Part shown: positions 1 through 7,504 of the stretch, in pieces
Layout of the letters: each line of letters opens with the position of its first letter
Numbering within the stretch: position 1 is the first letter of the stretch
Assembly: GCF_030813235.1 (NCBI RefSeq)
Contig: NZ_JAUSUB010000008.1
Span: forward strand, 1 to 64,000
DNA: 64,000 bases
Direction: 5' to 3'
Origin: Cytobacillus purgationiresistens
Lineage (GTDB): Bacteria > Bacillota > Bacilli > Bacillales > Cytobacillaceae
Position numbers and translations under genes: made by a program
Notes under the pieces: generated by a model
What the model was told of the DNA's origin: nothing
Seen by the model: the letters and a program-made list of their open reading frames with translations, nothing else
Database searches by the model: none

Positions 1-383
1 ATTTTGGTTATAATTCATGGTGAGTCCTCCGAGTAGATGTTTTGTCCTTTTTAGCTGGCCAGCTCAGGACACATTCATCTTACCAAGAGGTCTTTCGCAT
101 TTTCAGTTATTACAGGAATGCTTCCCCATTCGTATTATAAGGTCAGCCAGGTATTTCTGGTTGACCATTTTTATGAACATAACTGCCTGTGCCTGGTTTG
201 GATCAAGGACCTTTGCTCTTTTTTCTCATAAAATCAGTTTGCCATTTCAAAGACGGACATCATATCATCTTTTCTTAATTGTTTTACAACACCGATCCGA
301 CCACTGGATGTCACACTTTAGTGATCGTCTTTTCAGCGGGTTTTTTTGTTTTTAATCGGCCAAGAAAATAAGGAGGGGAGAAC
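1..383. other. Left-edge stretch without a convincing gene
   Basis: An open frame at 17-355 on the plus strand lacks a ribosome site and has low-complexity, unfamiliar composition, so it is not called. A plus-strand segment at about 285-360 reads like the last membrane helix of a transporter (TDPTTG followed by a hydrophobic run), but the frame is broken upstream. It may be debris of a gene whose body lies left of the window. Confidence 0.3.
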
Positions 384-578
384 ATGGTTATCCTGTCAAC
401 ATGGATGATTATGGCGCTAGTTATCGGTGCTATGTTCATCCATCTAATGAGCCTCGTTGGAGAGTCTATTTTCCTTTCCTTTGTTCAAAACAAGTTGATG
501 GGCAAGTATTTTCGAGAAGGAAAAGCTGAGATGGATGTCGTGTCAAAAGAACAAGAAAGGAGGAAGCGCCGTGATTGA
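384..578 (+). CDS. Small membrane protein, unknown function
   Basis: A 64-residue protein with one hydrophobic N-terminal segment (about residues 4-30, STWMIMALVIGAMFIHLMSL) and a charged C-terminal tail ending in KEQERRKRRD, so probably a single-pass membrane protein with a cytoplasmic basic tail. The start is supported by a strong ribosome site, aaggagggg, about 6 bases upstream. Its stop overlaps the GTG start of the next small gene, which suggests translational coupling. No family is recognised. Such pairs of tiny membrane and soluble proteins are common in plasmid, phage or conjugative modules, but that is only a guess. Confidence 0.6.
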   Translation: MVILSTWMIMALVIGAMFIHLMSLVGESIFLSFVQNKLMGKYFREGKAEMDVVSKEQERRKRRD

Positions 579-744
579 AGTCGGATTTAAGAATTGCGGC
601 ATTGAGGGGATTCAAGAGTTCCACAAGTACCCCTTTGCCGAAGCCTACGCCTTGACACAAGGCTACAACGCGCAACCAAAGAACAAAGGGGAAACAAACC
701 GATTTCACCTTAATGCAAGGAAACCAAACGTTGAAAGCAAATGA
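571..744 (+). CDS. Small soluble protein, unknown function (GTG start)
   Basis: A 57-residue protein starting VIEVGFKNCGIEGIQ and ending in PNVESK. The GTG at 571 was chosen because AAGGAGG at 557-563 lies 7 bases upstream; an ATG at 535 in the same frame has no ribosome site and would overlap the previous gene much more. The start overlaps the stop of the upstream 64-residue gene by 8 bases, so the two are probably one transcript. No membrane segment, no recognised domain. Function unknown. Confidence 0.5.
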   Translation: MIEVGFKNCGIEGIQEFHKYPFAEAYALTQGYNAQPKNKGETNRFHLNARKPNVESK

Positions 745-780
745 TCGTTATAAGAATTGACATCATTCGCTATCTCCCCT

Positions 781-1029
781 TTAAAGCATATTTAACAGCG
801 TTTGAATGAACTGAAATTGCACGTTCCCGTCAATGCTTTCTGCGATTGGACGTGCGCCCATTAGTAGGATTAAACCTGCTGCACCTCCGATTAACCAAGG
901 GACGGGACGCATTCTTCCCGCTGATCCACCTAGAATCAAGTAATAAGCGGCAATACTAAACCCAACCGCCGCGGTTTTCATAATTCCCAGCAAGTTTAGT
1001 TCCGAAAGCTTTATCACTAGAGAAGCCAC
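781..1029 (-). CDS. Small two-helix membrane protein (pilin/VirB2-like size)
   Basis: An 82-residue protein with two hydrophobic helices, roughly residues 12-36 and 43-62, separated by a short loop with GRMRP. Start is GTG, with AAAGGAA about 8 bases upstream. Two short helices of this layout are seen in VirB2/TrbC-type conjugative pilins and in several small holin-like proteins; the resemblance is only in shape. It begins 13 bases after the stop of the truncated protease on the same strand, exactly at the side where that gene has been cut, so it may belong to the DNA that replaced the protease 3' part. Confidence 0.5.
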   Translation of the reverse strand: MASLVIKLSELNLLGIMKTAAVGFSIAAYYLILGGSAGRMRPVPWLIGGAAGLILLMGARPIAESIDGNVQFQFIQTLLNML

Positions 1030-1041
1030 GATACTTTTCCT

Positions 1042-1755
1042 TTAATGCCGGATGATCCCTTGAACGCCTGAATCAATCGAGGCTACGACGGTACCAGAAC
1101 CATCAATGCCCATTTCCCATACAGCGGGTGCTCCTATATGATCAATATTCCATTCAATAGAATTGGTTCCTCCAGCTTTTTTAACATTAGAAGCTTCCTC
1201 TGTCTTAGCAGGTGTATGAAGCTGCATGGTTTTATTCGGAAGAATTTTTTCCACTTCCGGGAATGCGGCGATTTTCTCCATCACTTCTTCAGTTGCAGTA
1301 ACAGCCATTGCATTCACAATATAAAAGGACTGAATGCCTGTGACTTGGCCAGATTCCTCTTGTTTTTCAACGAAATCAGTGACCTCGCCTTGAGCTTCAA
1401 TCGCTGTTGTTTTTAAATCTGCAATGATTGCAGATCTTTTCATGTATATTGCTTGTGCAGCTGTTTGTTTTTGGGTTGAAGCTGCTTTTTCAGCTTTCTT
1501 AGCAGAAGCAGCAGGATTTGCTTTTTCTTTAAATTTAATTAAAAAGGTAATTTTATCTTTTTTATCAAATTCTTTAGTTAAAGATTTACTAATTTTATCC
1601 CCGGTTGCTTCAGTTGCAGATTTTGTTATTAATGGACTTTCCACTTGCTTTTTACCTTCTGCTGATCCGACACTAGAAAACATCATTGAGACGATTAAGA
1701 AAGCAATCATCAGGATGTTGATCCATCGGAAAGTGTTTTTTCTTTCCCTTTTCAA
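1042..1755 (-). pseudogene. Bacillopeptidase F-like subtilase, N-terminal fragment
   Basis: The start is best placed at the TTG at 1755, preceded by GGAGGGG, giving a clean signal peptide (KRERKN, then a hydrophobic run ending VGSAEG). The rest is an inhibitor I9-type propeptide rich in K and A, then the start of an S8 catalytic domain: WNIDHIGAPAVWEMGIDGSG, then SIDSGVQ with the catalytic Asp. Immediately after this motif the frame ends with GIIRH. The His and Ser catalytic regions are missing, so the protein cannot be an active protease. Bacillopeptidase F has the same propeptide and WNxxxxGAPxVW entry. The break lies near 1060 and the following DNA encodes an unrelated small membrane protein. 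Confidence 0.75.
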
Positions 1756-2265
1756 GTTTTTCCCCTCCATGAATCGATAATGGTAACTTCCAACAAACAC
1801 AAATAGAAAATCTTCACCTCACAATATATTTCAAGTAGTGTTAATCATGTTGAAAACCTCGTCTCGTTACATACTTTACCTAATAAAACGAAGTGAAGTT
1901 GTCGAGTTATGTAATATGAGTTAATCGTAATAAAGAACAAATAATCAATTAGTGCTTAAGAATGCTTAAAAAGGAAATTAATTAGTTAATAACCCTCTAT
2001 GCACACGAGTTAGAGTTAGAATCAAATTCAATTCAATATTTCTGAAAATTAAGTATATATCACTGTTATGAGTTTTCTGTTTTGATAAAAACGACTAAGT
2101 CTTAACATGGATGAAAGAAAATCAGTTCAAAGGTAATGTGTTTTAAGAAAAAAAGGATAATATATGAGCGATTTTAGCCTCCACTGCAAAACTGTAGCAT
2201 AAAGCTTTCTCCTTTATCCGAAAAGGGAGTCGTAACCCTATCGTCACTAAACAAAATCAAAACAA
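1756..2265. other. AT-rich intergenic stretch, no gene seen
   Basis: Promoter region of the truncated protease followed by AT-rich DNA with no credible reading frame. At about 2170-2255 there is a GC-richer patch able to form short stems (ctcctttatccgaaaaggg); it does not match a riboswitch family that I can name. Confidence 0.4.
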
Positions 2266-2312
2266 AATAGAGGTACAGGAAAAACAAAATAGTTTTTCCT
2301 GTACCTCTATTC
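2264..2312 (-). terminator. Strong hairpin terminator of the acyl-CoA operon
   Basis: Near-perfect inverted repeat: aatagaggtacaggaaaaac at 2266-2285 and its complement at 2293-2311, with a T-rich tail on the minus strand. It lies 20 bases after the stop of the dienoyl-CoA reductase gene, so it ends the operon that starts at 7198. Confidence 0.85.
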
Positions 2313-2330
2313 TTATAAGGAACCTAGCAC

Positions 2331-3101
2331 CTATATATCCCTCGTTTGATTATTTAACCATTTGCCTCCATCCATCGTGATGCATTCGCCATTGATATAG
2401 CTTAATTCTGGTGTAGACAGTAGGTATGCCAAGTGAGCAATTTCTTCAACCTTGCCTAAACGGCTTAATGGAATGGACTTTATTGCTCTTTCCATTGCTT
2501 CAGGTGTTGCAACCAGTCTTGCTACTCCTTCTGTATCTTCAATAGGTCCTGGGGCAATCGCATTCGCTCGGATTCCATACTTCTTGCCCCACTCTACTGC
2601 CAGTGTACGGGTCATCGCAAGCACGCCTGCTTTTGCACTTGCAGAGTGAATTGTTCCAACCCCAGCACCCCAGGCATACGTAGCAGCTATATTTAGAATG
2701 CTTCCACTTTGACCTGATGCAATCCAATCCTTTCCTACAGTTTGAGAGCAATACCATGTTCCATTTAATACGATATCAATGACAGAATTCCAGCCATTAA
2801 TGGAGAGATCCTCCGCTGCACAAATAAAATTGCCTGCTGCATTATTTATCAATGTATCAATATTCTGGAATGCATCCTTTGTGACTTTCACCATCTCCTG
2901 CACATTCTCGGGATTTCTCACATCCATCTGAAAAGTTAAAACCTGGCCATCAAATTGTTCTATATCTTTCTGTGCCCCAGCTAATTTCTCTCCATTGCGC
3001 CCAGTAAGAACTACATTGGCACCTTGGTCAGCAAACTTCCTCGCCATCGCTTTGCCTATTCCGCTTCCTCCACCGGTTACAATCACTGTCTTCCCTTTCA
3101 T
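2331..3101 (-). CDS. fadH: 2,4-dienoyl-CoA reductase-like SDR (FadH/YkuF type)
   Basis: A 256-residue short-chain dehydrogenase. Residues 8-15 hold the NADP(H) glycine motif TGGGSGIG and residues about 86-90 the NNAAG motif. The usual YxxxK is HSASAKAG here; in the DECR family the working residues are a Tyr further upstream (ATYAWGAG) plus Ser and Lys, and all three are present. Overall sequence closely follows B. subtilis YkuF, assigned as the dienoyl-CoA reductase that removes double bonds at even positions during beta-oxidation of unsaturated acids. It is the last gene of a four-gene operon, 28 bases behind the second acyl-CoA synthetase, and is followed by a strong terminator. Confidence 0.85.
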   Translation of the reverse strand: MKGKTVIVTGGGSGIGKAMARKFADQGANVVLTGRNGEKLAGAQKDIEQFDGQVLTFQMDVRNPENVQEMVKVTKDAFQNIDTLINNAAGNFICAAEDLSINGWNSVIDIVLNGTWYCSQTVGKDWIASGQSGSILNIAATYAWGAGVGTIHSASAKAGVLAMTRTLAVEWGKKYGIRANAIAPGPIEDTEGVARLVATPEAMERAIKSIPLSRLGKVEEIAHLAYLLSTPELSYINGECITMDGGKWLNNQTRDI

Positions 3102-3129
3102 ATCAACACCTCTATTTTAGGAAAATGGT

Positions 3130-4686
3130 TTAAGATTTTGCTTTTTCAGTAAACTCATCTACAAGCTTGCGCCTTAGTATTTTTCCTACGATTGTCTTTG
3201 GAAGCGCATCGCGGAATTCGATTACACGCGGCACCTTATAACGGGCAATTTTGTCTTCACACCACTTGGCTAATTCTTCCGCTGATAACGATGCGCCTTC
3301 TTTTAAAATAACGACTGCATATAATTTCTCACCTAAATATGGATCCGGCACTCCAAATGTACAAGCTTCAGCTACTGAAGGATGCTGATAAATCACTTCC
3401 TCCACCTCAGCTGGATAGATATTTAAACCACCGGCAATAACCATGTCTTTTTTTCTGCCAACGATAAAATAATAGTCTTCTTCATCGCGGACAGCGATAT
3501 CTCCTGTATATAACCATCCATCGCGAATGACTAAATCTGTCTCATTAGGCTTATTCCAATAGCCTTTCATGACTTGTGGACCTTTGATAATTAATTCCCC
3601 TTTTTCACCAGGAGGCAGTTCTGTCATGCCTGTTAGTTCATCCACGATTTTCGCTTCAGTTAAAGCAATTGGTGAACCGACGCTGCCTATTTTCCTTTTA
3701 CCGTTTAGCGGTGTCCGATGTGTGGATGTTGTTGCCTCAGAAAGACCGAATCCTTCAAAAATATTCGCTCCTGATTTTTCTTCAAGACTTTTCAAGACCT
3801 GTGCTGGAATCGGTGCTGAACCGGATATACAGACTTTAAAGCAAGATAAATCATCATGCTGCAGGTCGGGATGATTCAATAATGCAATATACATGGTTGG
3901 GGAACCCAGCATCATCGTTGGCTTATATTTACGAATGAGCTGAATGACTTTAGTCGCAATAAATTTTTCAAGAATAATAAAGGTGGAAGCAAGTCTAACG
4001 GTATTGCTCATATTTGTCATGGACATGGCGTGCGTTAGTGGTGCCACCCCAAGAATTCTTTCTTCCCCTTTTATAAGTGCGTCTGCAAAGGCAGCTCCAG
4101 ATTGATGAATATTGCACACAATATTAAAATGAGTAAGCATTACACCTTTAGACTGGCCAGTCGTCCCGCCGGTATATTGAATGACAGCGACATCTTCCTT
4201 TGTCTCTATATCAATCGGAGGGAGCTCCATCTTTTCTGTCCTTTGAAAAACCTGATCCTTATCGTTTTCATCTTTTGTATAAATCACATGCACATCGTTG
4301 AAAGCCTGGACCAGCACAACTTTATCCCGCTGCTTTCTCTCGCAGATAAACCATGCTGGTGCAGCGTCATCTAAAATGTATGCCAATTCAAATGTTTGAT
4401 ATTGCGGATTGACCTGTACAATTACCCCACCCAAACGCTGAACTGCATAATATGAAACGATATAATGAATGCAATTCGGAAGCATTAATCCAACGCGATC
4501 ACCCTTTTTAAGTCCCTGTTTAAAAAGAACGGATGCAAATGAATCTACAGCCTCCTTTAATTCTTCATAAGTAAGCTGCATAGGACCATCAATGACTGCG
4601 ATTGTTTCTGGAAATTCCTGAACGGTTTGCTGTAATAACTCATAAAGGGATAGCTTTGATAAAACATCAGTATTAATCATCTTCAT
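3130..4686 (-). CDS. Acyl-CoA synthetase (AMP-forming), second of the operon
   Basis: A 518-residue ANL-superfamily ligase activating a carboxylic acid to its CoA thioester through an acyl-adenylate. Visible motifs: the P-loop-like YTGGTTGQSKG (A3), the GFGLSEATT motif (A5), the YTGDIAVRDEEDYYFIVGR motif and hinge, and the C-terminal PKTIVGKILRRKL with the catalytic Lys. Length fits the medium/long-chain family such as LcfB. It lies 16 bases behind the MFE-2-like SDR. Presence of two different synthetases in one operon suggests a substrate activated twice or a range of chain types. The exact acid cannot be read from sequence. Confidence 0.88.
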   Translation of the reverse strand: MKMINTDVLSKLSLYELLQQTVQEFPETIAVIDGPMQLTYEELKEAVDSFASVLFKQGLKKGDRVGLMLPNCIHYIVSYYAVQRLGGVIVQVNPQYQTFELAYILDDAAPAWFICERKQRDKVVLVQAFNDVHVIYTKDENDKDQVFQRTEKMELPPIDIETKEDVAVIQYTGGTTGQSKGVMLTHFNIVCNIHQSGAAFADALIKGEERILGVAPLTHAMSMTNMSNTVRLASTFIILEKFIATKVIQLIRKYKPTMMLGSPTMYIALLNHPDLQHDDLSCFKVCISGSAPIPAQVLKSLEEKSGANIFEGFGLSEATTSTHRTPLNGKRKIGSVGSPIALTEAKIVDELTGMTELPPGEKGELIIKGPQVMKGYWNKPNETDLVIRDGWLYTGDIAVRDEEDYYFIVGRKKDMVIAGGLNIYPAEVEEVIYQHPSVAEACTFGVPDPYLGEKLYAVVILKEGASLSAEELAKWCEDKIARYKVPRVIEFRDALPKTIVGKILRRKLVDEFTEKAKS

Positions 4687-4702
4687 TCAACTCCTTCAGC
4701 TG

Positions 4703-5614
4703 TTAGACAAGCGGTTCATAAGGAAATACATCCGCACTTACTTCAAGTGGAGTGAAGCTGGATTGCAACGAGCCTTTCATTTCGCTTAAACTCTCAATCG
4801 ACCAGCCTTCTTCTCTGTAAACAGAGCGCACTGGACGTGGCTGAGAGAAGACCATGATTTCCTTACCTCTCACCCCAAAGATTTGACCTGACACATCATC
4901 CGCTTCATCTGAGCTTAAGAAAGCGACAAGCGGTGCAATATGCGCTGGAGAAAGCTTTTTCAACTTTCCAACTCGATCTTTCTCTTTATCTGTATCAGTT
5001 GGAATGGATCCGATTAACCGGCTCCATGCAAACGGTGCAACCGCATTGGCTGTTACATTATATCTGGCCATATCTAATGCTGTAATCTTATTTAAGCCTA
5101 CTATCCCCAGCTTTGCAGCAGCATAGTTTGCCTGCCCGATATTGCCGATTAACCCTGAAGTGGAGGTGAAATTAATGAACCTTCCGCTTTTCTGTTCTTT
5201 AAAAAATGGCGAAGCTGCCCTAGTCATGTTAAACGAGCCTTTAAGATGCACCGCTATGACCGCATCCCATTCCTCTTCACTCATTTTAAACAGCATCCGA
5301 TCCCGCAAGATGCCTGCATTATTAACAATAATATCAATTTTCCCAAATTCTTTAACAGCGGTATTTACTATGTTCTGCGCATTCTCCAGTTCAGTTACTG
5401 ATTGACCGTTAGCGACTGCAGAACCGCCGAATGCCTTTATTTCTGCTACCACTTCATCCGCCACCTGCGTATCATTGCCATTGCCGTCAGAACCGCCTCC
5501 TAAATCATTGACAACTATACTAGCGCCTTCCTTTGCTAAAAGGAGAGCAACCTCCCTGCCTATTCCCCTACCTGAACCCGTTACAATTGCTACTTTTCCA
5601 TCTAGTTTTCCCAT
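4703..5614 (-). CDS. MFE-2-like (3R)-hydroxyacyl-CoA dehydrogenase SDR
   Basis: A 303-residue SDR with TGSGRGIG (residues 12-19), NNAGILRDR (about 98-106) and the catalytic S-Y-K set (STSG then YAAAK). The insertion VNDLGGGSDGNG after the first beta-alpha unit and the motif GILRDRMLFKMSEEEWD are hallmarks of the dehydrogenase domain of peroxisomal multifunctional enzyme type 2 (HSD17B4/Fox2), which oxidises (3R)-hydroxyacyl-CoA. Here the domain stands alone, with a 60-residue C-terminal extension and no hydratase or SCP-2 domain. It sits 6 bases behind the first acyl-CoA synthetase. The partner hydratase (MaoC type) is not in this operon. Confidence 0.82.
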   Translation of the reverse strand: MGKLDGKVAIVTGSGRGIGREVALLLAKEGASIVVNDLGGGSDGNGNDTQVADEVVAEIKAFGGSAVANGQSVTELENAQNIVNTAVKEFGKIDIIVNNAGILRDRMLFKMSEEEWDAVIAVHLKGSFNMTRAASPFFKEQKSGRFINFTSTSGLIGNIGQANYAAAKLGIVGLNKITALDMARYNVTANAVAPFAWSRLIGSIPTDTDKEKDRVGKLKKLSPAHIAPLVAFLSSDEADDVSGQIFGVRGKEIMVFSQPRPVRSVYREEGWSIESLSEMKGSLQSSFTPLEVSADVFPYEPLV

Positions 5615-5620
5615 TTCTCA

Positions 5621-7198
5621 TCATCCTTCTTTTCTATTATTTATTAAAACATCAGCACGCAAAACAGTTTTTAATACCTTACCTGTAGCGTTTCGTGGCA
5701 ACGCTTCCAAAAATTCTATTACTCTAGGTTTTTTATATGAGGCTATCTTGGTTTGACTAAAAGAGATGACCTCTTCTGCGGATAATTGCGCTCCTTTTTT
5801 TAGAACAATATAAGCCTTTACTGTTTCGCCCCATTTCGGGTCTGGTATGCCGACAACAGCCGCTTCCAATATGGACGGATGCGTGTATAAAACTTCTTCT
5901 AACTCTTTAGGATAGATGTTTTCTCCACCGCTAATGATCATATCTTTTTTCCGATCGACGACATAAATATAGCCTTCTTCATCCATGCGCACTAAATCTT
6001 CGCTATGGAACCAGCCACCTTTGAAAGCTTCTGCTGTCGCTTCAGGATTTTTATAATATTCCTTCATCATTGTCGGACCTTGATAGATGATCTCTCCCAC
6101 TTCCCCAACGGGTACATCATTCATCTCGTCATCTACTACTCTCACTCTCACATTTAACGATGGCTTCCCGACGGATTCTGCCTTGTTAGCATGGATTGAT
6201 TCCTCACCTGACAAATAGGTCGTGGATGGACTCATTTCCGTTTGTCCAAACGCTTCGTGCAGACCGGCATTTTCAAAGGTATCCATAATTTTTTTCTTCA
6301 ACTCCAGCGGACAAATGGCCCCTCCAGTTGAACAGCTGTTAATAGAATCTAACCGATATTGTTGCAAATTGGGGACTTGGAGAAGCATATTCCACATAGC
6401 AGGAACCAGAAACATTGAGTTAATCTCTTCTTTTTCTATCGTTTGCAAAATTTTCTCTGGTTGAAAATCTCGGTGAATCACTATCGTACCTTCCATCATG
6501 CAATTCGAGACCAGTAGAGATAAGGCAGCTACATGAAAAAGCGGTGGGATGAGTAAAAGTTTTGTTCCGCGCTTGTTCTGGCCATGATAGCACTTGTTCA
6601 TACCATTTATGTAGAGGTTTTTATGAGTAAGTACCGCTCCCTTTGGTCTTCCCGTCGTCCCTGAAGTATAGATGATAACATGGGCATCATCATCCTTTTG
6701 TCCTTTAATTTCACTGATGCTGACGGCAGCATTATAAATCGAATCATAGTTAATCATATTTTTATGAAAATGCTTTTGAGCAGTTCCTACTATTACCACT
6801 AATTCAATCTTTGTTAGCTCTGCAATGATAGGCTCTATCTGGCTTAATAATTCTTCTTCGATAAAAAGGATTTTGACATCCGAATGGTTTAAGATATATT
6901 CGATTTCATTCGGTACCAGGCGAAAATTGACTGGTACGAGCACACCCTCCGATAAACTCACACCAAAGTAAACTTCTACAAACGACAAACCATTCTTAAA
7001 CAAACAGCCAATTTTCTCATCCTTGCCAATTTCATGATCCCTCAGCCATCTTGCCAAATGATCGGCACGTTCCATTAATCCCCTATATGTTAAACTTTCA
7101 TTTTCAAAAGCAAATGCCGTTCGTTCAGGTGACCTGTGGGCTGCATATTTCAACGCTTCTCCAATTAATAATTGATGAGCTAAGTTTGGTATACTCAC
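5621..7198 (-). CDS. Acyl-CoA synthetase (AMP-forming), first gene of sigma-54 operon
   Basis: A 525-residue ANL ligase: YTSGTTGRPKG (A3 loop), EAFGQTEMSPS (A5), HSEDLVRMDEEGYIYVVDRKKDMIISGGENIYP (A7-A8 region) and PRNATGKVLK at the C-terminus with the catalytic Lys. The start is GTG at 7198, with AAGGGAG about 11 bases upstream. It is the first gene of a four-gene operon and is preceded by an excellent sigma-54 promoter at 7298-7314, divergent from the activator gene at 7505. Family members accept medium to long fatty acids or aromatic acids; the substrate is not deducible, but the operon partners point to beta-oxidation of an unusual acid. Confidence 0.9.
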   Translation of the reverse strand: MSIPNLAHQLLIGEALKYAAHRSPERTAFAFENESLTYRGLMERADHLARWLRDHEIGKDEKIGCLFKNGLSFVEVYFGVSLSEGVLVPVNFRLVPNEIEYILNHSDVKILFIEEELLSQIEPIIAELTKIELVVIVGTAQKHFHKNMINYDSIYNAAVSISEIKGQKDDDAHVIIYTSGTTGRPKGAVLTHKNLYINGMNKCYHGQNKRGTKLLLIPPLFHVAALSLLVSNCMMEGTIVIHRDFQPEKILQTIEKEEINSMFLVPAMWNMLLQVPNLQQYRLDSINSCSTGGAICPLELKKKIMDTFENAGLHEAFGQTEMSPSTTYLSGEESIHANKAESVGKPSLNVRVRVVDDEMNDVPVGEVGEIIYQGPTMMKEYYKNPEATAEAFKGGWFHSEDLVRMDEEGYIYVVDRKKDMIISGGENIYPKELEEVLYTHPSILEAAVVGIPDPKWGETVKAYIVLKKGAQLSAEEVISFSQTKIASYKKPRVIEFLEALPRNATGKVLKTVLRADVLINNRKEG

Positions 7199-7297
7199 TT
7201 ATTTTCGATTCTCCCTTCTAACAATTACTTTAATCAGGAAATGCCCAAGTGATCGATGATTCAACATATGACTATCCAATTGTTTAATATAATATGA

Positions 7298-7314
7298 TGC
7301 AAATAACATGCCAA
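7298..7314 (-). promoter_or_regulatory. Sigma-54 promoter A
   Basis: On the minus strand this reads TTGGCATGTTATTTGCA, matching TGGCAC-N5-TTGCA with one change and exact spacing between the -24 GG and -12 GC. Predicted start of transcription is about 7287, about 90 bases before the GTG of the acyl-CoA synthetase. SigL promoters of this type need an enhancer-binding activator, and one is encoded divergently next door. Confidence 0.85.
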
Positions 7315-7380
7315 CACAAACAAACGCTGATTTCAGGCGATTCATGGTATTTTATCTATCTATTTCTGTGTTTTTTTGTA

Positions 7381-7421
7381 GACAGTGTTTCTTATTACAC
7401 ACAATTTTTCAAAACAAGTGT
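7381..7421. promoter_or_regulatory. Candidate activator-binding sites (UAS) for promoter A
   Basis: GACAGTGTT at 7381-7389 and AACAAGTGT at 7413-7421, centres 32 bp apart (about three helical turns), 67-100 bp upstream of the -24 element. Similar paired motifs (GACAATGTC, GACATTGTC) sit at matching distances upstream of promoters B and D. Inferred to bind the Fis-type activator; not proven. Confidence 0.45.
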
Positions 7422-7441
7422 ATTTAAATACATAAAGGAAT

Positions 7442-7469
7442 TTGTTGTATTATGGAGAATACATATAAT
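7442..7469 (+). promoter_or_regulatory. Sigma-A promoter of the sigma-54 activator gene
   Basis: TTGTTG at 7442-7447, 16-base spacer, TATAAT at 7464-7469, ending about 35 bases before the ATG at 7505. It lies downstream of the candidate UAS pair, so the activator could also modulate its own expression. Confidence 0.55.
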
Positions 7470-7504
7470 GTCTCATATTAAATACAAAACAACGGGGTGA
7501 AGAT

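Noticed and set aside
17-355. Open frame of 112 codons at the left edge
   Set aside because: No ribosome site, unusual composition; adjacent frames look more like transporter debris.
2160-2262. Possible riboswitch
   Set aside because: Short stems are possible but no motif of a family I know (c-di-GMP, purine, SAM, fluoride, ydaO) is present.
7294-7500. 68-codon plus-strand frame before the activator
   Set aside because: It overlaps sigma-54 promoter A, the candidate UAS pair and the activator's own promoter, and has no ribosome site.
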